From NCBI GenBank assembly GCA_910584745.1, contig CAJUDG010000010.1:62001-126000 (forward strand): 64,000 nucleotides of DNA, read 5' to 3'. Every line of letters starts with the position of its first letter. The first letter of the stretch is position 1. The DNA is from an uncultured Eubacteriales bacterium. GTDB taxonomy: Bacteria > Bacillota > Clostridia > Oscillospirales > Acutalibacteraceae. Shown here in pieces: positions 1 to 7,175 of the stretch. Under the pieces are notes generated by a model that saw nothing but the letters and a program-made list of their open reading frames with translations, searched no databases and had not been told where the DNA came from. The position numbers and the translations under genes were made by a program.

Positions 1-1070
1 AGCACCCCGGAAAGCTCCTTTTCTAACCGCTTTTTGAGGGTTTTATCCTGCTCCGCTGGTCCAAAATGACGGTTAAACGGCAGCACTTTCACCCTCCCCG
101 AGCTGAAAATCGTCACGTCGTTAGCCTTTGGCAAATGGTTAGTGTTGATAAAAAGTTTAAATTGAGGCTTAAACTCAAAGCTATTTTCGTTGAGAAACCG
201 GGCGGTCATAGTGTCGTTGCCGGTCAAGGTTTTCACCAGCGCGGCGCTCAAAACCATCTGCTTATCCGGCTCTGAGATGTTCACAGCCCGCGCTCCAGCT
301 AGCTTAGCAATGTCTTCCGATGGGCCGGAGCTGTTGTGGTTCTGCCGTAAAGCTATCGTCTCAGGCCGCGCCGCCTTGCCGTAGCCGCCCAGCATTTTCA
401 TGTATGTCTCCATGATGGTGCCCTTGCCGTTGCGTGTGGTAGGGCCATATAGGAGGAAGAAACATTCCTCGCTGGTGTCCCCGGTGAGACCATAGCCGAG
501 GCTCTTTTGCAGATAGCAGGCGAGGTTTGTGTCATCCTGCATAACGTCTCGGATAGTGCGTTCCCACAACTCCGAGCGGGCCTCTGGAACGTATTTCACG
601 CCGGAAATTGTAGCTAGCATATCGGCTGGGTCATGTTCATGGAATGCTCTCGTTTGCAAATCCAGCGTACCATTTGTGCAGTTGAACAGGTAGGGCTTGC
701 TGTCAAAATCACTGAGTTTCGCCGGGTAAATACCCATAGCGTCTTTCAGAATTATCTCCCGGTAGTGGCGAATCTGCCACCGTTCCACGGCTTTGCGGTA
801 CTCATTGCGTTCACGTCCATCGGGTATAGAGAGTGCATATATTACCAACTCGTCTGCCAACTTTTTGCACAGTTCCATGGCCCTGAGATTGCCTATATCC
901 GGCTCCCAGAGTTTGCCGGAGTAGGTGTACCAGAGCTTTCTCTCCGGCACATAGCGGGCCACCTGATGGTAGTAATCGGCGAACAGGTTGCCGTTGCCAA
1001 TGTCCGTGCAGGCGTAGCGAGGGTTGCACTTGGGCGAAAATTTTTCTAAAAGCGACATTTTGTCGTTCAT
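1..1070 (-). CDS. Phage/plasmid primase-helicase, D5/P4 family (3' part outside window)
   Basis: The minus-strand frame is open from the ATG at 1070 to the window edge, giving 356 residues without a stop. It starts with the D5_N pattern (DIGNGNLFADYY, about 23-34). It then shows SF3 helicase elements: Walker A GPTTRNGKGT (209-218), a Walker B-like region around RAVNISEPD (261-269) and motif C KLFINTNHLP (305-314). Such proteins unwind and prime DNA at the origin of phages, satellites and plasmids. The start is supported by AGAGGTG 7 bases upstream and by an ATGA overlap with the micro-ORF ahead of it. No N-terminal primase domain is fused. The carboxy end and any following genes lie outside the window. 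Family assignment is firm; whether the element is a prophage, satellite or ICE is inference. Confidence 0.88.
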   Translation of the reverse strand, partial: MNDKMSLLEKFSPKCNPRYACTDIGNGNLFADYYHQVARYVPERKLWYTYSGKLWEPDIGNLRAMELCKKLADELVIYALSIPDGRERNEYRKAVERWQIRHYREIILKDAMGIYPAKLSDFDSKPYLFNCTNGTLDLQTRAFHEHDPADMLATISGVKYVPEARSELWERTIRDVMQDDTNLACYLQKSLGYGLTGDTSEECFFLLYGPTTRNGKGTIMETYMKMLGGYGKAARPETIALRQNHNSSGPSEDIAKLAGARAVNISEPDKQMVLSAALVKTLTGNDTMTARFLNENSFEFKPQFKLFINTNHLPKANDVTIFSSGRVKVLPFNRHFGPAEQDKTLKKRLEKELSGV

Positions 1071-1186
1071 AGGCGCACCTCTTGACTTCCCCTGCCGTCC
1101 ATGATACAATGTGCTTGTGAATGTAGTTCCTGCCCTTTTCCAGCGTTGCCGCGCGGGGAGAGGGTATTTCTTTTTGCGCACATCAT
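1067..1186 (-). CDS. 39-residue micro-ORF coupled to HTH gene and primase
   Basis: This short frame begins with an ATG that overlaps the TGA of the preceding HTH gene (ATGA at 1183-1186). It ends with a TGA that overlaps the ATG of the primase (ATGA at 1067-1070). The product is basic and Ser/Gly-rich (starts MMCAKRNTLSPRG) with no family I recognise. GGGGGTG lies just upstream. Two exact stop/start overlaps suggest it is translated and couples the two neighbours. It could instead be a chance frame or a decayed gene, since 39 residues is too short to judge by composition. Confidence 0.4.
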   Translation of the reverse strand: MMCAKRNTLSPRGNAGKGQELHSQAHCIMDGRGSQEVRL

Positions 1187-1368
1187 GTAGCACCCCCATT
1201 CCGGCTGATTTCCTCCAGCTTTTCCTCAAGCTGGGGGACATTCACCATAAACTTCACCCCGGAGTACACCCCCGGCAGCTTGCCCTGCTTTTGCCATAGC
1301 CTAAGCTGGTATTCGCTCAGAAGCCCCAGTTTGGCGGTCTGACGGATGGTCAAAAAGCGTTTCTCCAT
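1183..1368 (-). CDS. Small helix-turn-helix DNA-binding protein (AlpA/excisionase-like)
   Basis: A 61-residue protein starting MEKRFLTIRQTAKLG, with the layout of a MerR/AlpA-type winged HTH: a helix pair (IRQTAKLGLLSEYQLRLW) followed by a short wing (GVYSGVKFMVN). Proteins of this kind precede primases in Firmicutes mobile elements and act as excisionases or activators of the replication operon. The start at 1368 has AGAGGTGG 5-6 bases upstream; the open frame reaches further upstream, but only this start has a ribosome site. Its 5' end overlaps the preceding gene by 19 bases and its stop overlaps the micro-ORF. Function is inferred from fold and position. Confidence 0.7.
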   Translation of the reverse strand: MEKRFLTIRQTAKLGLLSEYQLRLWQKQGKLPGVYSGVKFMVNVPQLEEKLEEISRNGGAT

Positions 1369-1550
1369 TGAACCACCTCTCTTTCCAGCTTCTTGATTGC
1401 CGACAGCATGGCGGCCTCCTTGTCCGGGGTGAGCGGGAACCGCAACCACCGGGTCAGAGTCGGCTCGGAGATTCCCAGCTCTGCCGCGACCCTCCAGAGC
1501 GGAACATTGGCGGTTCGTGCGGCCTTGCGGACGGTTTCGTTTGCTTTCAT
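1350..1550 (-). CDS. Small HTH protein, first gene of the element's leftward operon
   Basis: A 66-residue protein (MKANETVRKAARTANV...) with a clear HTH core: VPLWRVAAELGISEPTLTRW around residues 19-38. It is the first gene after the consensus minus-strand promoter at 1641-1669, so it should be made early when the element is derepressed. GGAAGGAAG precedes the ATG at 1550. Longer in-frame starts exist, but they would place the start in or near the promoter. By position it corresponds to the Str/Cro-type regulator of satellites or an Xis-like factor. Exact role unknown. Confidence 0.65.
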   Translation of the reverse strand: MKANETVRKAARTANVPLWRVAAELGISEPTLTRWLRFPLTPDKEAAMLSAIKKLEREVVQWRNAF

Positions 1551-1582
1551 TGCACATCTTCCTTCCATTGTGAATTTTCTAC

Positions 1583-1611
1583 TTGACATCCGGCTAGACA
1601 TCGCGTAGAAT
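1583..1611 (+). promoter_or_regulatory. Sigma-A promoter for repressor-integrase transcript
   Basis: TTGACA (1583-1588), 17-base spacer, TAGAAT (1606-1611) on the plus strand. It faces the repressor and integrase genes, and its transcript crosses the minus-strand promoter at 1641-1669. Lytic/lysogenic promoters therefore overlap face to face, so each can interfere with the other. Confidence 0.65.
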
Positions 1612-1640
1612 AATAATGATGAACTTATCATCTTGATTTC

Positions 1641-1669
1641 ATTATAGAGAACAAGGCGGGAAATGTCAA
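1641..1669 (-). promoter_or_regulatory. Consensus sigma-A promoter for leftward HTH-primase operon
   Basis: Read on the minus strand: TTGACA (1669-1664), 17-base spacer, TATAAT (1646-1641). This is a perfect consensus, so it must be held off by a repressor while the element is dormant. The divergent repressor gene at 1743 is the obvious candidate. Confidence 0.8.
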
Positions 1670-1673
1670 GCAA

Positions 1674-1720
1674 GTTCACGATGTTCTTTTTGGTGATGAT
1701 TTATAAGTGGGGTTCACGAT
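1674..1720. promoter_or_regulatory. Direct repeats GTTCACGAT, candidate repressor operators
   Basis: GTTCACGAT occurs at 1674-1682 and again at 1712-1720, 38 bases apart, between the leftward promoter and the repressor start. A further imperfect dyad, GATGA-N5-TCATC, lies at 1618-1632 on the other side of the leftward -10. The spacing suits cooperative binding of a CI-like repressor. Binding is inferred. Confidence 0.4.
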
Positions 1721-1742
1721 TATGTGTAGAAAGGGTGAGCGA

Positions 1743-2327
1743 ATGAAACAAGACTCTTACGCACGATTGCTGGCCCAACGGCTAAGTAGTCTGACAAAAG
1801 AGAGCGGAAAACCCATCAAGGAGCTGGCAAAGGAGATTGACATCTCAGTTGGAGCACTGTCCAACTATCAGAACGGCAAGGCGGAGCCTGGGTTGACTGC
1901 TCTATGTGCCATCGCGGACTACTTTGAAGTCCCGGTCGACTGGTTGGTAGGGCGTTCTCAGGTTAGGGACCCGAAAGCTGCAGAGGCTGCGGTCTGCGAG
2001 TATTTGCGGCTTTCCGAGGACAATGTGGCCTTCTGGGAGGAGTATACTTCCGGCGGCTATGAGGAGGAGCACCGTGTCCAGGGGGTCGAGTTTGCAAACT
2101 GGCTGATGGAGCAAAAGGAGTTTCGTAGGATGATGAACGCTATGGCCGTTGCGTTCCTGATTGCGGCAGACGATGCTGACCGTGGCACTGAACAGCGTGT
2201 CCAGGACTATTGGAAAAAGTTTATCCATAACCTGCAAGACCCCAAATATGTGGCTATGAGTTCGCTTTTGCACCTGCTGGATGACAGGGTGGAGGACTTT
2301 CTCAAAAGGAGGCGGTTGAATGGCTAA
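1743..2327 (+). CDS. CI-like XRE family repressor of the integrated element
   Basis: A 194-residue protein. Residues about 7-65 form a Cro/CI-type HTH (IKELAKEIDISVGALSNYQNG), followed by the usual ADYFEVPVDWLVG segment. The C-terminal two thirds is helical and matches no peptidase S24 motif that I can see, so release of repression may depend on an antirepressor rather than RecA cleavage. The ATG at 1743 has AAAGGG 7 bases upstream, and in-frame upstream starts lack one. The gene is translationally coupled to the integrase: the start of that gene lies 8 bases inside this one. Divergence from the HTH-primase operon is typical of phage satellites. Confidence 0.78.
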   Translation: MKQDSYARLLAQRLSSLTKESGKPIKELAKEIDISVGALSNYQNGKAEPGLTALCAIADYFEVPVDWLVGRSQVRDPKAAEAAVCEYLRLSEDNVAFWEEYTSGGYEEEHRVQGVEFANWLMEQKEFRRMMNAMAVAFLIAADDADRGTEQRVQDYWKKFIHNLQDPKYVAMSSLLHLLDDRVEDFLKRRRLNG

Positions 2328-3714
2328 TATCCAGGAGCGCCGGGACAAGTCCGGCAGGCTGATTAGCTACAGTATTCGCGTCCACCGGGGCCGTGGGGCG
2401 GACGGAAAGCAACTGAAGCCATATACTGCTACCTTCGAGGTCAAGCCCACATGGACGGAAAAGAGCGCAAGGAAAAAGGCTGAGGCGTTCGCTGCGACCT
2501 TTGAGAAAGAGTGCAGGGAGGGTGTGACATCAGACAGCCGCCAGACTTTCCGGGATTATTGTGAGTATGTGCTGGAGCTGAAGGAGTCCCGAGGAGTTAA
2601 GCATAGTACCATAGTTAGGTACAAGGAGCTAACAGACAGGATTTACCCTGCCATAGGACACATCAGGCTAAAGGACCTGAGAGCTGACCACTTAAACAGC
2701 CTCTATACGGCGCTTGGCAAGGAGGGAGCGGGGAAGGGCAGTGATAAAGCCGTCTGTAAGCTCGATTTGGCCTCGTTGCTAAAAGACAAGGGATTGACTA
2801 GGGCTGGTATCGCAAATGCCTCAGAACTGCCGCTGGGGGCGGTTTATGCGGCAATCAAGGGCAAACCTGTTGGCATAGATGTTGCTAGAGCCGTAGCCAA
2901 TGCGCTGGGTGTCAAATTTGACAAGGCTTTTTCTATCCAAGAGAATCAGCGGAGTTTATCTGCTAAGACTGTAGTAGAGCACCATCGGCTAATTTCAACG
3001 GTATTGGAGCAGGCCAGCAAGGAGGGACTGGTGCCCTTCAACGTGGCGGGCAAGGCCACTCTGCCAAAGGTGGAGAAGAAAGAGGTCAACTACTTCCAGC
3101 CCGAGCAGGTGGCGGCTATCCGTGAGGCCCTGGAGACGGAGCCAATTAAGTGGAAGACCATTACCCACCTACTGCTGATAACCGGGGCCAGGAGAGGCGA
3201 GATTCTGGGCCTAAAGTGGGATAAGGTGGACTTCGAGGCAAGACGTATACATATCTGCAACTCCGTGCTGTACTCTGCCGACATCGGTATCTATGAAAGC
3301 ACTCCAAAGACAGCAACCTCTAACCGCTATGTGAGCCTGCCCCGAGAGACGATGGAGCTGCTGAGAGAGTACCGCATATGGCAGAACACTGAACGCCTGC
3401 GGCTGGGGGCCTATTATGAAAACCGGGACTTTGTGTTCGCCCAGGACAACGGCGGGCCCATGCACCCGGACAGCGTGACTGATTGGCTGTCAAAGTTCAG
3501 CAAGCGCCACGGCCTGCCACACATCAACCCCCACGCCTTTCGGCACACGATGGCCTCCATGCTGTACTTCAATGGGGTGGACAGCGTGAGTATCAGTAAG
3601 AGGCTGGGCCACGCCCAGGTCAGTACCACCGCCAATATCTATGCCCATGTGATGGAGGAAGCGGACGAGCGGAACGCTGACATTTTGGCAGAGGTGTTCT
3701 TGAAAAAGGCATAA
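2320..3714 (+). CDS. Tyrosine recombinase/integrase with internal HTH insertion
   Basis: A 464-residue Tn916/phage-type integrase. It has an N-terminal arm-binding domain (MANIQERRDKSGR, to about 65), a SAM-like core-binding domain (about 75-250) and a catalytic domain. Active-site residues are visible: R291 in GARRGEI, K330 in TPKTATSNR, H405-xx-R408 in HAFRH, H431 in LGHAQ and nucleophile Y441 in ANIYAH. Residues about 144-205, inside the core-binding domain, read as an extra XRE-like HTH (LASLLKDKGLTRAGIANASE, then IDVARAVANALGV), which is unusual. AAAGGAGG precedes the ATG, which overlaps the repressor stop. It should catalyse integration near the tRNA-fMet downstream. Confidence 0.92.
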   Translation: MANIQERRDKSGRLISYSIRVHRGRGADGKQLKPYTATFEVKPTWTEKSARKKAEAFAATFEKECREGVTSDSRQTFRDYCEYVLELKESRGVKHSTIVRYKELTDRIYPAIGHIRLKDLRADHLNSLYTALGKEGAGKGSDKAVCKLDLASLLKDKGLTRAGIANASELPLGAVYAAIKGKPVGIDVARAVANALGVKFDKAFSIQENQRSLSAKTVVEHHRLISTVLEQASKEGLVPFNVAGKATLPKVEKKEVNYFQPEQVAAIREALETEPIKWKTITHLLLITGARRGEILGLKWDKVDFEARRIHICNSVLYSADIGIYESTPKTATSNRYVSLPRETMELLREYRIWQNTERLRLGAYYENRDFVFAQDNGGPMHPDSVTDWLSKFSKRHGLPHINPHAFRHTMASMLYFNGVDSVSISKRLGHAQVSTTANIYAHVMEEADERNADILAEVFLKKA

Positions 3715-3742
3715 AGGGCCGGGTGTTATCTGCTGAACTCAG

Positions 3743-3787
3743 AGTTGAACTTGCTACTGCAAAAGGCCGAGTTGAATTATAGTTGAA
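3743..3787 (+). repeat. Three AGTTGAA direct repeats, candidate integrase arm sites
   Basis: AGTTGAA occurs at 3743-3749, 3770-3776 and 3781-3787, just after the integrase gene and before the tRNA. Short direct repeats at an element end are typical binding sites for the N-terminal domain of tyrosine integrases. The role is inferred from position only. Confidence 0.4.
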
Positions 3788-3792
3788 TTTTG

Positions 3793-3808
3793 GGGCCTGG
3801 GGAGGCCC
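3793..3808 (+). terminator. Possible hairpin after integrase
   Basis: GGGCCT, loop GGGG, AGGCCC. It is followed by TTAAAAAT rather than a clean T-run, so termination efficiency is uncertain. Confidence 0.35.
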
Positions 3809-3828
3809 TTAAAAATCTTGCGAACGAA

Positions 3829-3867
3829 TAGCAAAAATCCCCAGAAACCTTGTGGCTTCTAGGGATT
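3829..3867 (-). terminator. Terminator-like hairpin of the tRNA-fMet, at the element junction
   Basis: On the minus strand, directly after the tRNA CCA end, AAATCCC-AGAAGCC pairs with GGTTTCT-GGGATTT around an ACAA loop and is followed by a short T-run. This looks like the rho-independent terminator of the tRNA. The element begins near here, so the crossover site may lie in the tRNA 3' end or this hairpin. Confidence 0.5.
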
Positions 3868-3872
3868 TGATG

Positions 3873-3949
<77 letters not shown>

Positions 3950-3979
3950 ATATTGGCCGTCTCATTAGACAGCTTAATT

Positions 3980-4008
3980 ATTATACTACACCGATCTCAA
4001 AAATGCAA
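3980..4008 (-). promoter_or_regulatory. Promoter of tRNA-fMet
   Basis: Minus strand: TTGCAT (4008-4003), 17-base spacer, TATAAT (3985-3980), about 30 bases before the tRNA 5' end. Confidence 0.7.
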
Positions 4009-4065
4009 GCCCTTTTTGAAAATTTGTGAAAAAATTTTTCTGGGGCAAAGATTTTGCAAATGGGC

Positions 4066-4094
4066 TTTCCATTATCAGGGATTTGTGGTATAAT
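4066..4094 (+). promoter_or_regulatory. Promoter of the hprK operon
   Basis: TTTCCA (4066-4071), 17-base spacer, TATAAT (4089-4094), ahead of the small membrane protein gene that overlaps hprK. The -35 box is weak (4 of 6). Confidence 0.5.
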
Positions 4095-4139
4095 AAATTG
4101 GTATTTCTTGAGTTTTGCGCGGCAAAGGAGATGTTTTTT

Positions 4140-4328
4140 GTGTGGGAAGAGCTGGGTATCAGCGGCGGTACGGCGCTGGTGATACTGATCGCGATGTATT
4201 TTATTGTGAAATGGGCAGTGAAAAACGGCTTTGAGGAAGCGTATAAGGAGACCTTTCGGAGGGATCTCAAAAAGTATTACGGCCCTCCGAATGATATGAA
4301 TGATGATCAGGAGGATGAAAAAGCATGA
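4140..4328 (+). CDS. Small single-span membrane protein, hprK leader gene
   Basis: A 62-residue protein with one membrane helix (about 10-27, ALVILIAMYFIVKWAV) and a charged, Asp/Glu-rich tail (NDMNDDQEDEKA). I place the start at the GTG at 4140, because AAAGGAG ends right before an ATG at 4131, which would leave no spacer; the GTG sits 9 bases after it. The TGA overlaps the ATG of hprK (ATGA), so translation is coupled. I do not recognise the family. Confidence 0.6.
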   Translation: MWEELGISGGTALVILIAMYFIVKWAVKNGFEEAYKETFRRDLKKYYGPPNDMNDDQEDEKA

Positions 4329-5290
4329 TGGAAGAATATACCCTGCCGCTGTCCAAAATAATAGAGCATGAGAAGCTGGAGCCCCTGCACCTTCCCCGGG
4401 ACCCGGAGAATATAATCATCCGCTCTCGGGACGTGATACGTCCGGGGCTGGAGCTCAACGGCTTTTATGAGTATTTCGACACCAACCGCGTGGCCATAAT
4501 GGGACGGGCCGAGATGGGCCTTTTGAACCGCTTTGGCGAGGAGCAGCGCACGGAGGTCATCGAGCGGTACTTTGCCCTGCACCCGGTGGCGGTAATCCTC
4601 GCCAGGAGCATCCGTCCCTGGGACGCCATGCTGGAGGCCGCCGAGCGGTATGAGATACCGCTTTTGATGTCCGGGGACACCACCTCCGGGGCGGTCGCCA
4701 GCCTTGTAGCCTATCTCAACGTGGAGCTGGCCCCGCGCATCACCCGGCACGGGGTCCTGATGGAGGTCTATGGCGAGGGCATCCTGCTGGTGGGCGACAG
4801 CGGCGTGGGCAAGTCCGAGGCCGCCATAGAGCTTATAAAGCGCGGCCACCGGCTTATTGCCGACGACGCGGTGGAGATACGCCGGGTCTCGGCCATCTCC
4901 CTGGTGGGCTCGTCCCCGGACAATATCCGGCACTTTATAGAGCTTCGGGGCATCGGGGTGATAAACGCCCAGCGCATCTTCGGCACGGGCGCCGTGAAGC
5001 CCAGCCAGAAGATAGAGCTGTGCATAAAAATGGAGCCCTGGGACGCCACTAAGGCCTATGACCGCATGGGCATTGAGAACGAGTTTACGGAGATACTGGG
5101 CATCCGGGTGCCGGTCATCACCATACCCGTGAAGCCTGGGCGTAATCTGGCGGTGATAATCGAGGTGGCGGCCATGAACAACCGCCAGAAGGAGATGGGC
5201 TATAACGCCGCCCAGGAGCTGCTCAGCAATATGGGTATGGACTTTGACGAGCTCCAGCCCAAGGACGTGAAGATGGACCTGGATATATGA
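4325..5290 (+). CDS. hprK: HPr kinase/phosphorylase
   Basis: A 321-residue bifunctional enzyme that phosphorylates Ser46 of HPr with ATP or PPi, and reverses this with phosphate. It is the sensor for carbon catabolite repression in low-GC Gram-positives. N-terminal domain about 1-130; catalytic domain with His142 (RHGVLMEVYG), P-loop GDSGVGKS (157-164), DDAVEI (180-185) and the family signature IELRGIGVIN (206-215). Length matches the family. It heads a run of genes for cell-wall precursor synthesis and regulation (murB, rapZ, whiA), a common Clostridia order. Confidence 0.96.
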   Translation: MMEEYTLPLSKIIEHEKLEPLHLPRDPENIIIRSRDVIRPGLELNGFYEYFDTNRVAIMGRAEMGLLNRFGEEQRTEVIERYFALHPVAVILARSIRPWDAMLEAAERYEIPLLMSGDTTSGAVASLVAYLNVELAPRITRHGVLMEVYGEGILLVGDSGVGKSEAAIELIKRGHRLIADDAVEIRRVSAISLVGSSPDNIRHFIELRGIGVINAQRIFGTGAVKPSQKIELCIKMEPWDATKAYDRMGIENEFTEILGIRVPVITIPVKPGRNLAVIIEVAAMNNRQKEMGYNAAQELLSNMGMDFDELQPKDVKMDLDI

Positions 5291-5341
5291 GCCCCGCGGC
5301 GCATATATTTACCGACACTACTATATAGAGGGGGGCCCAGT

Positions 5342-6274
5342 ATGGACGATTTGAAATATCAGGAGCTCGACAGGCTCGCGGTAGAGCTGGACTGCGAGGT
5401 GCTTCGGGACGAGCCGCTTAGTAAGCACACGAACTTCAAGATAGGCGGTCCCGCCCGCAGGCTTATCACAATATATAATTATGAACCGCTTTCCGGTATA
5501 CTTCGGGAGCTTTCCCGGCTTGAACTGCCGTACTTCGTACTGGGCAAGGGTTCAAATCTGCTGGTAGGGGATGATGGGTATCCCGGGGTTGCATTAATGC
5601 TCGAAGGAGTGTTCAACTCGGCAGCGGCGATTTCCATAGAGAATGAAGGCATGACCATACGCTCCGGGGCCGGAGTGAGTTTGGCAGCGACCTGCGTTTT
5701 CGCCCGGGACGAGGGTCTTACCGGACTGGAGTTTGCTTGGCAGATACCCGGCTCCGTGGGCGGCGCGGTGTACATGAACGCCGGGGCCTACGGCGGGGAG
5801 ATGAAGGATGTCGTCAAGCGGGTCTGGTACATGGACACCGAGGGCAGGCTGCTGGACAGCACAGGCGAGGAGCTGGGTTTCGGCTACAGAAGGAGCGCCT
5901 TCATGGACGGCGGAAAAATCATTACCAGTGCGGAGTTCAAGCTGTCCCACGGCGATAAAGATGAGATAAAGGCCAGGATGGATGAGCTGAAGGCCCGCCG
6001 CCTTGAGAAGCAGCCCTATGATATGCCAAGCGCGGGCAGTACCTTCAAGCGCCCCAAGACCGGCTATGCCGCCGCGCTTATAGAGCAGTGCGGGCTGAAA
6101 GGCCGGAGGGCCGGCGGGGCACAGGTCAGCGAGAAGCATGCGGGCTTTATCGTGAACACCGGCGGGGCCACCTGTAAGGACGTGCTGGAGCTGATGGGCA
6201 TAGTGCGGGAGACGGTTTTTAAGGAGACCGGCATAGAGCTTGAGCCGGAGGTGCGGGTGATAGGGGAGAACTGA
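5342..6274 (+). CDS. murB: UDP-N-acetylenolpyruvoylglucosamine reductase
   Basis: A 310-residue FAD enzyme that reduces UDP-GlcNAc-enolpyruvate to UDP-MurNAc, the second committed step of peptidoglycan synthesis. The FAD-binding half shows LGKGSNLLVGD (67-77) and IPGSVGGAVYMNAGAYGGE (135-153). Catalytic Ser233 lies in SAGSTFKRP and the second acid residue in EPEVR (301-305), as in type II MurB. Only YRRSAF (182-187) remains of the Tyr loop region. It lies between hprK and rapZ, a conserved neighbourhood. GGGGGG at 5331-5336 serves as the ribosome site. Confidence 0.96.
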   Translation: MDDLKYQELDRLAVELDCEVLRDEPLSKHTNFKIGGPARRLITIYNYEPLSGILRELSRLELPYFVLGKGSNLLVGDDGYPGVALMLEGVFNSAAAISIENEGMTIRSGAGVSLAATCVFARDEGLTGLEFAWQIPGSVGGAVYMNAGAYGGEMKDVVKRVWYMDTEGRLLDSTGEELGFGYRRSAFMDGGKIITSAEFKLSHGDKDEIKARMDELKARRLEKQPYDMPSAGSTFKRPKTGYAAALIEQCGLKGRRAGGAQVSEKHAGFIVNTGGATCKDVLELMGIVRETVFKETGIELEPEVRVIGEN

Positions 6275-6306
6275 CCGCCCGCAGACATAGGAAGGGGATA
6301 AGTGAG

Positions 6307-7167
6307 ATGGAATTCGTTGTGCTTACCGGGCTCTCCGGCGCGGGCAAGACCCAGGCCATGCACTCTATGGAGGACATCGGCTTTTTCTGTGTGGACAATC
6401 TGCCCCCGGCGCTGATACCGGTGTTCTATGACCTCTGCGCAAAATCAGAGAGCACCATGGGCCGGGTGGCGGTGGTCTCCGATACCAGGGGCGGGGAGCT
6501 GTTCAAGTCCTTCTTTACGGCCATGGAGGCGCTGAAAATGGAGGGCAAGCCCTATAAGATACTGTTTTTGGACGCCTCCGACGGCGTGCTGGTGCGGCGC
6601 TTTAAGGAGACCCGGCGCAAGCACCCGCTCTCCGACGATCTGGCCGGGTCACTTGAGCAGGCGGTCCGTTTGGAGCGGGACATGCTGGGGCCCGTGCGGG
6701 AGAATTCCGACTTTGTGATAGACACCACCGGGCTGTCCCCGGCCCAGCTCAAGGGGCGGATAGCCGAGCAGTTCCTTACAAGCGCCAGCGACTCCATGTC
6801 CGTGCACTGCATAAGCTTCGGCTTCAAGCACGGTATACCCATGGAGGCCGATCTGGTGATGGACGTGCGCTGTCTGCCGAACCCCTTTTATGACCCGGAG
6901 CTGTGCCCTAAGACCGGCCTTGACCCGGATGTGCGGGACTATGTGATGGAGAACGGCGAGACCCGGGGGTTTGTGGAGAGGTACACGGCACTGCTGGACT
7001 ATCTTCTGCCCCTATATGAGAAAGAGGGCAAGAGCCAGCTGGTGGTGGCTGTGGGCTGCACCGGCGGGCACCACCGCTCGGTGGCCCTGGCACAGTACAC
7101 CTGCGATTACCTGAGCGGCAAGGGCGTCAAGGCCAGCGTCACGCACCGGGACATGCTTAAGCATTAG
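6307..7167 (+). CDS. rapZ: RNase adapter protein RapZ (YvcJ)
   Basis: A 286-residue P-loop NTPase. Walker A GLSGAGKT lies at 8-15. The C-terminal domain has DVRCLPNPFYDPEL and the AVGCTGGHHRSVALA block that binds GlcN6P or nucleotides in relatives. In proteobacteria RapZ directs RNase E to GlmZ; in Gram-positives YvcJ has GTPase activity and is tied to envelope precursor control. It sits between murB and whiA as in many Firmicutes, but the usual yvcK between it and whiA is absent here. Confidence 0.95.
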   Translation: MEFVVLTGLSGAGKTQAMHSMEDIGFFCVDNLPPALIPVFYDLCAKSESTMGRVAVVSDTRGGELFKSFFTAMEALKMEGKPYKILFLDASDGVLVRRFKETRRKHPLSDDLAGSLEQAVRLERDMLGPVRENSDFVIDTTGLSPAQLKGRIAEQFLTSASDSMSVHCISFGFKHGIPMEADLVMDVRCLPNPFYDPELCPKTGLDPDVRDYVMENGETRGFVERYTALLDYLLPLYEKEGKSQLVVAVGCTGGHHRSVALAQYTCDYLSGKGVKASVTHRDMLKH

Positions 7168-7175
7168 GAGGGCGT

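Noticed and set aside
811..1029. Short minus-strand frame in the primase region
   Set aside because: It is another frame of the primase gene, which is open across the whole stretch and carries the SF3 helicase motifs.
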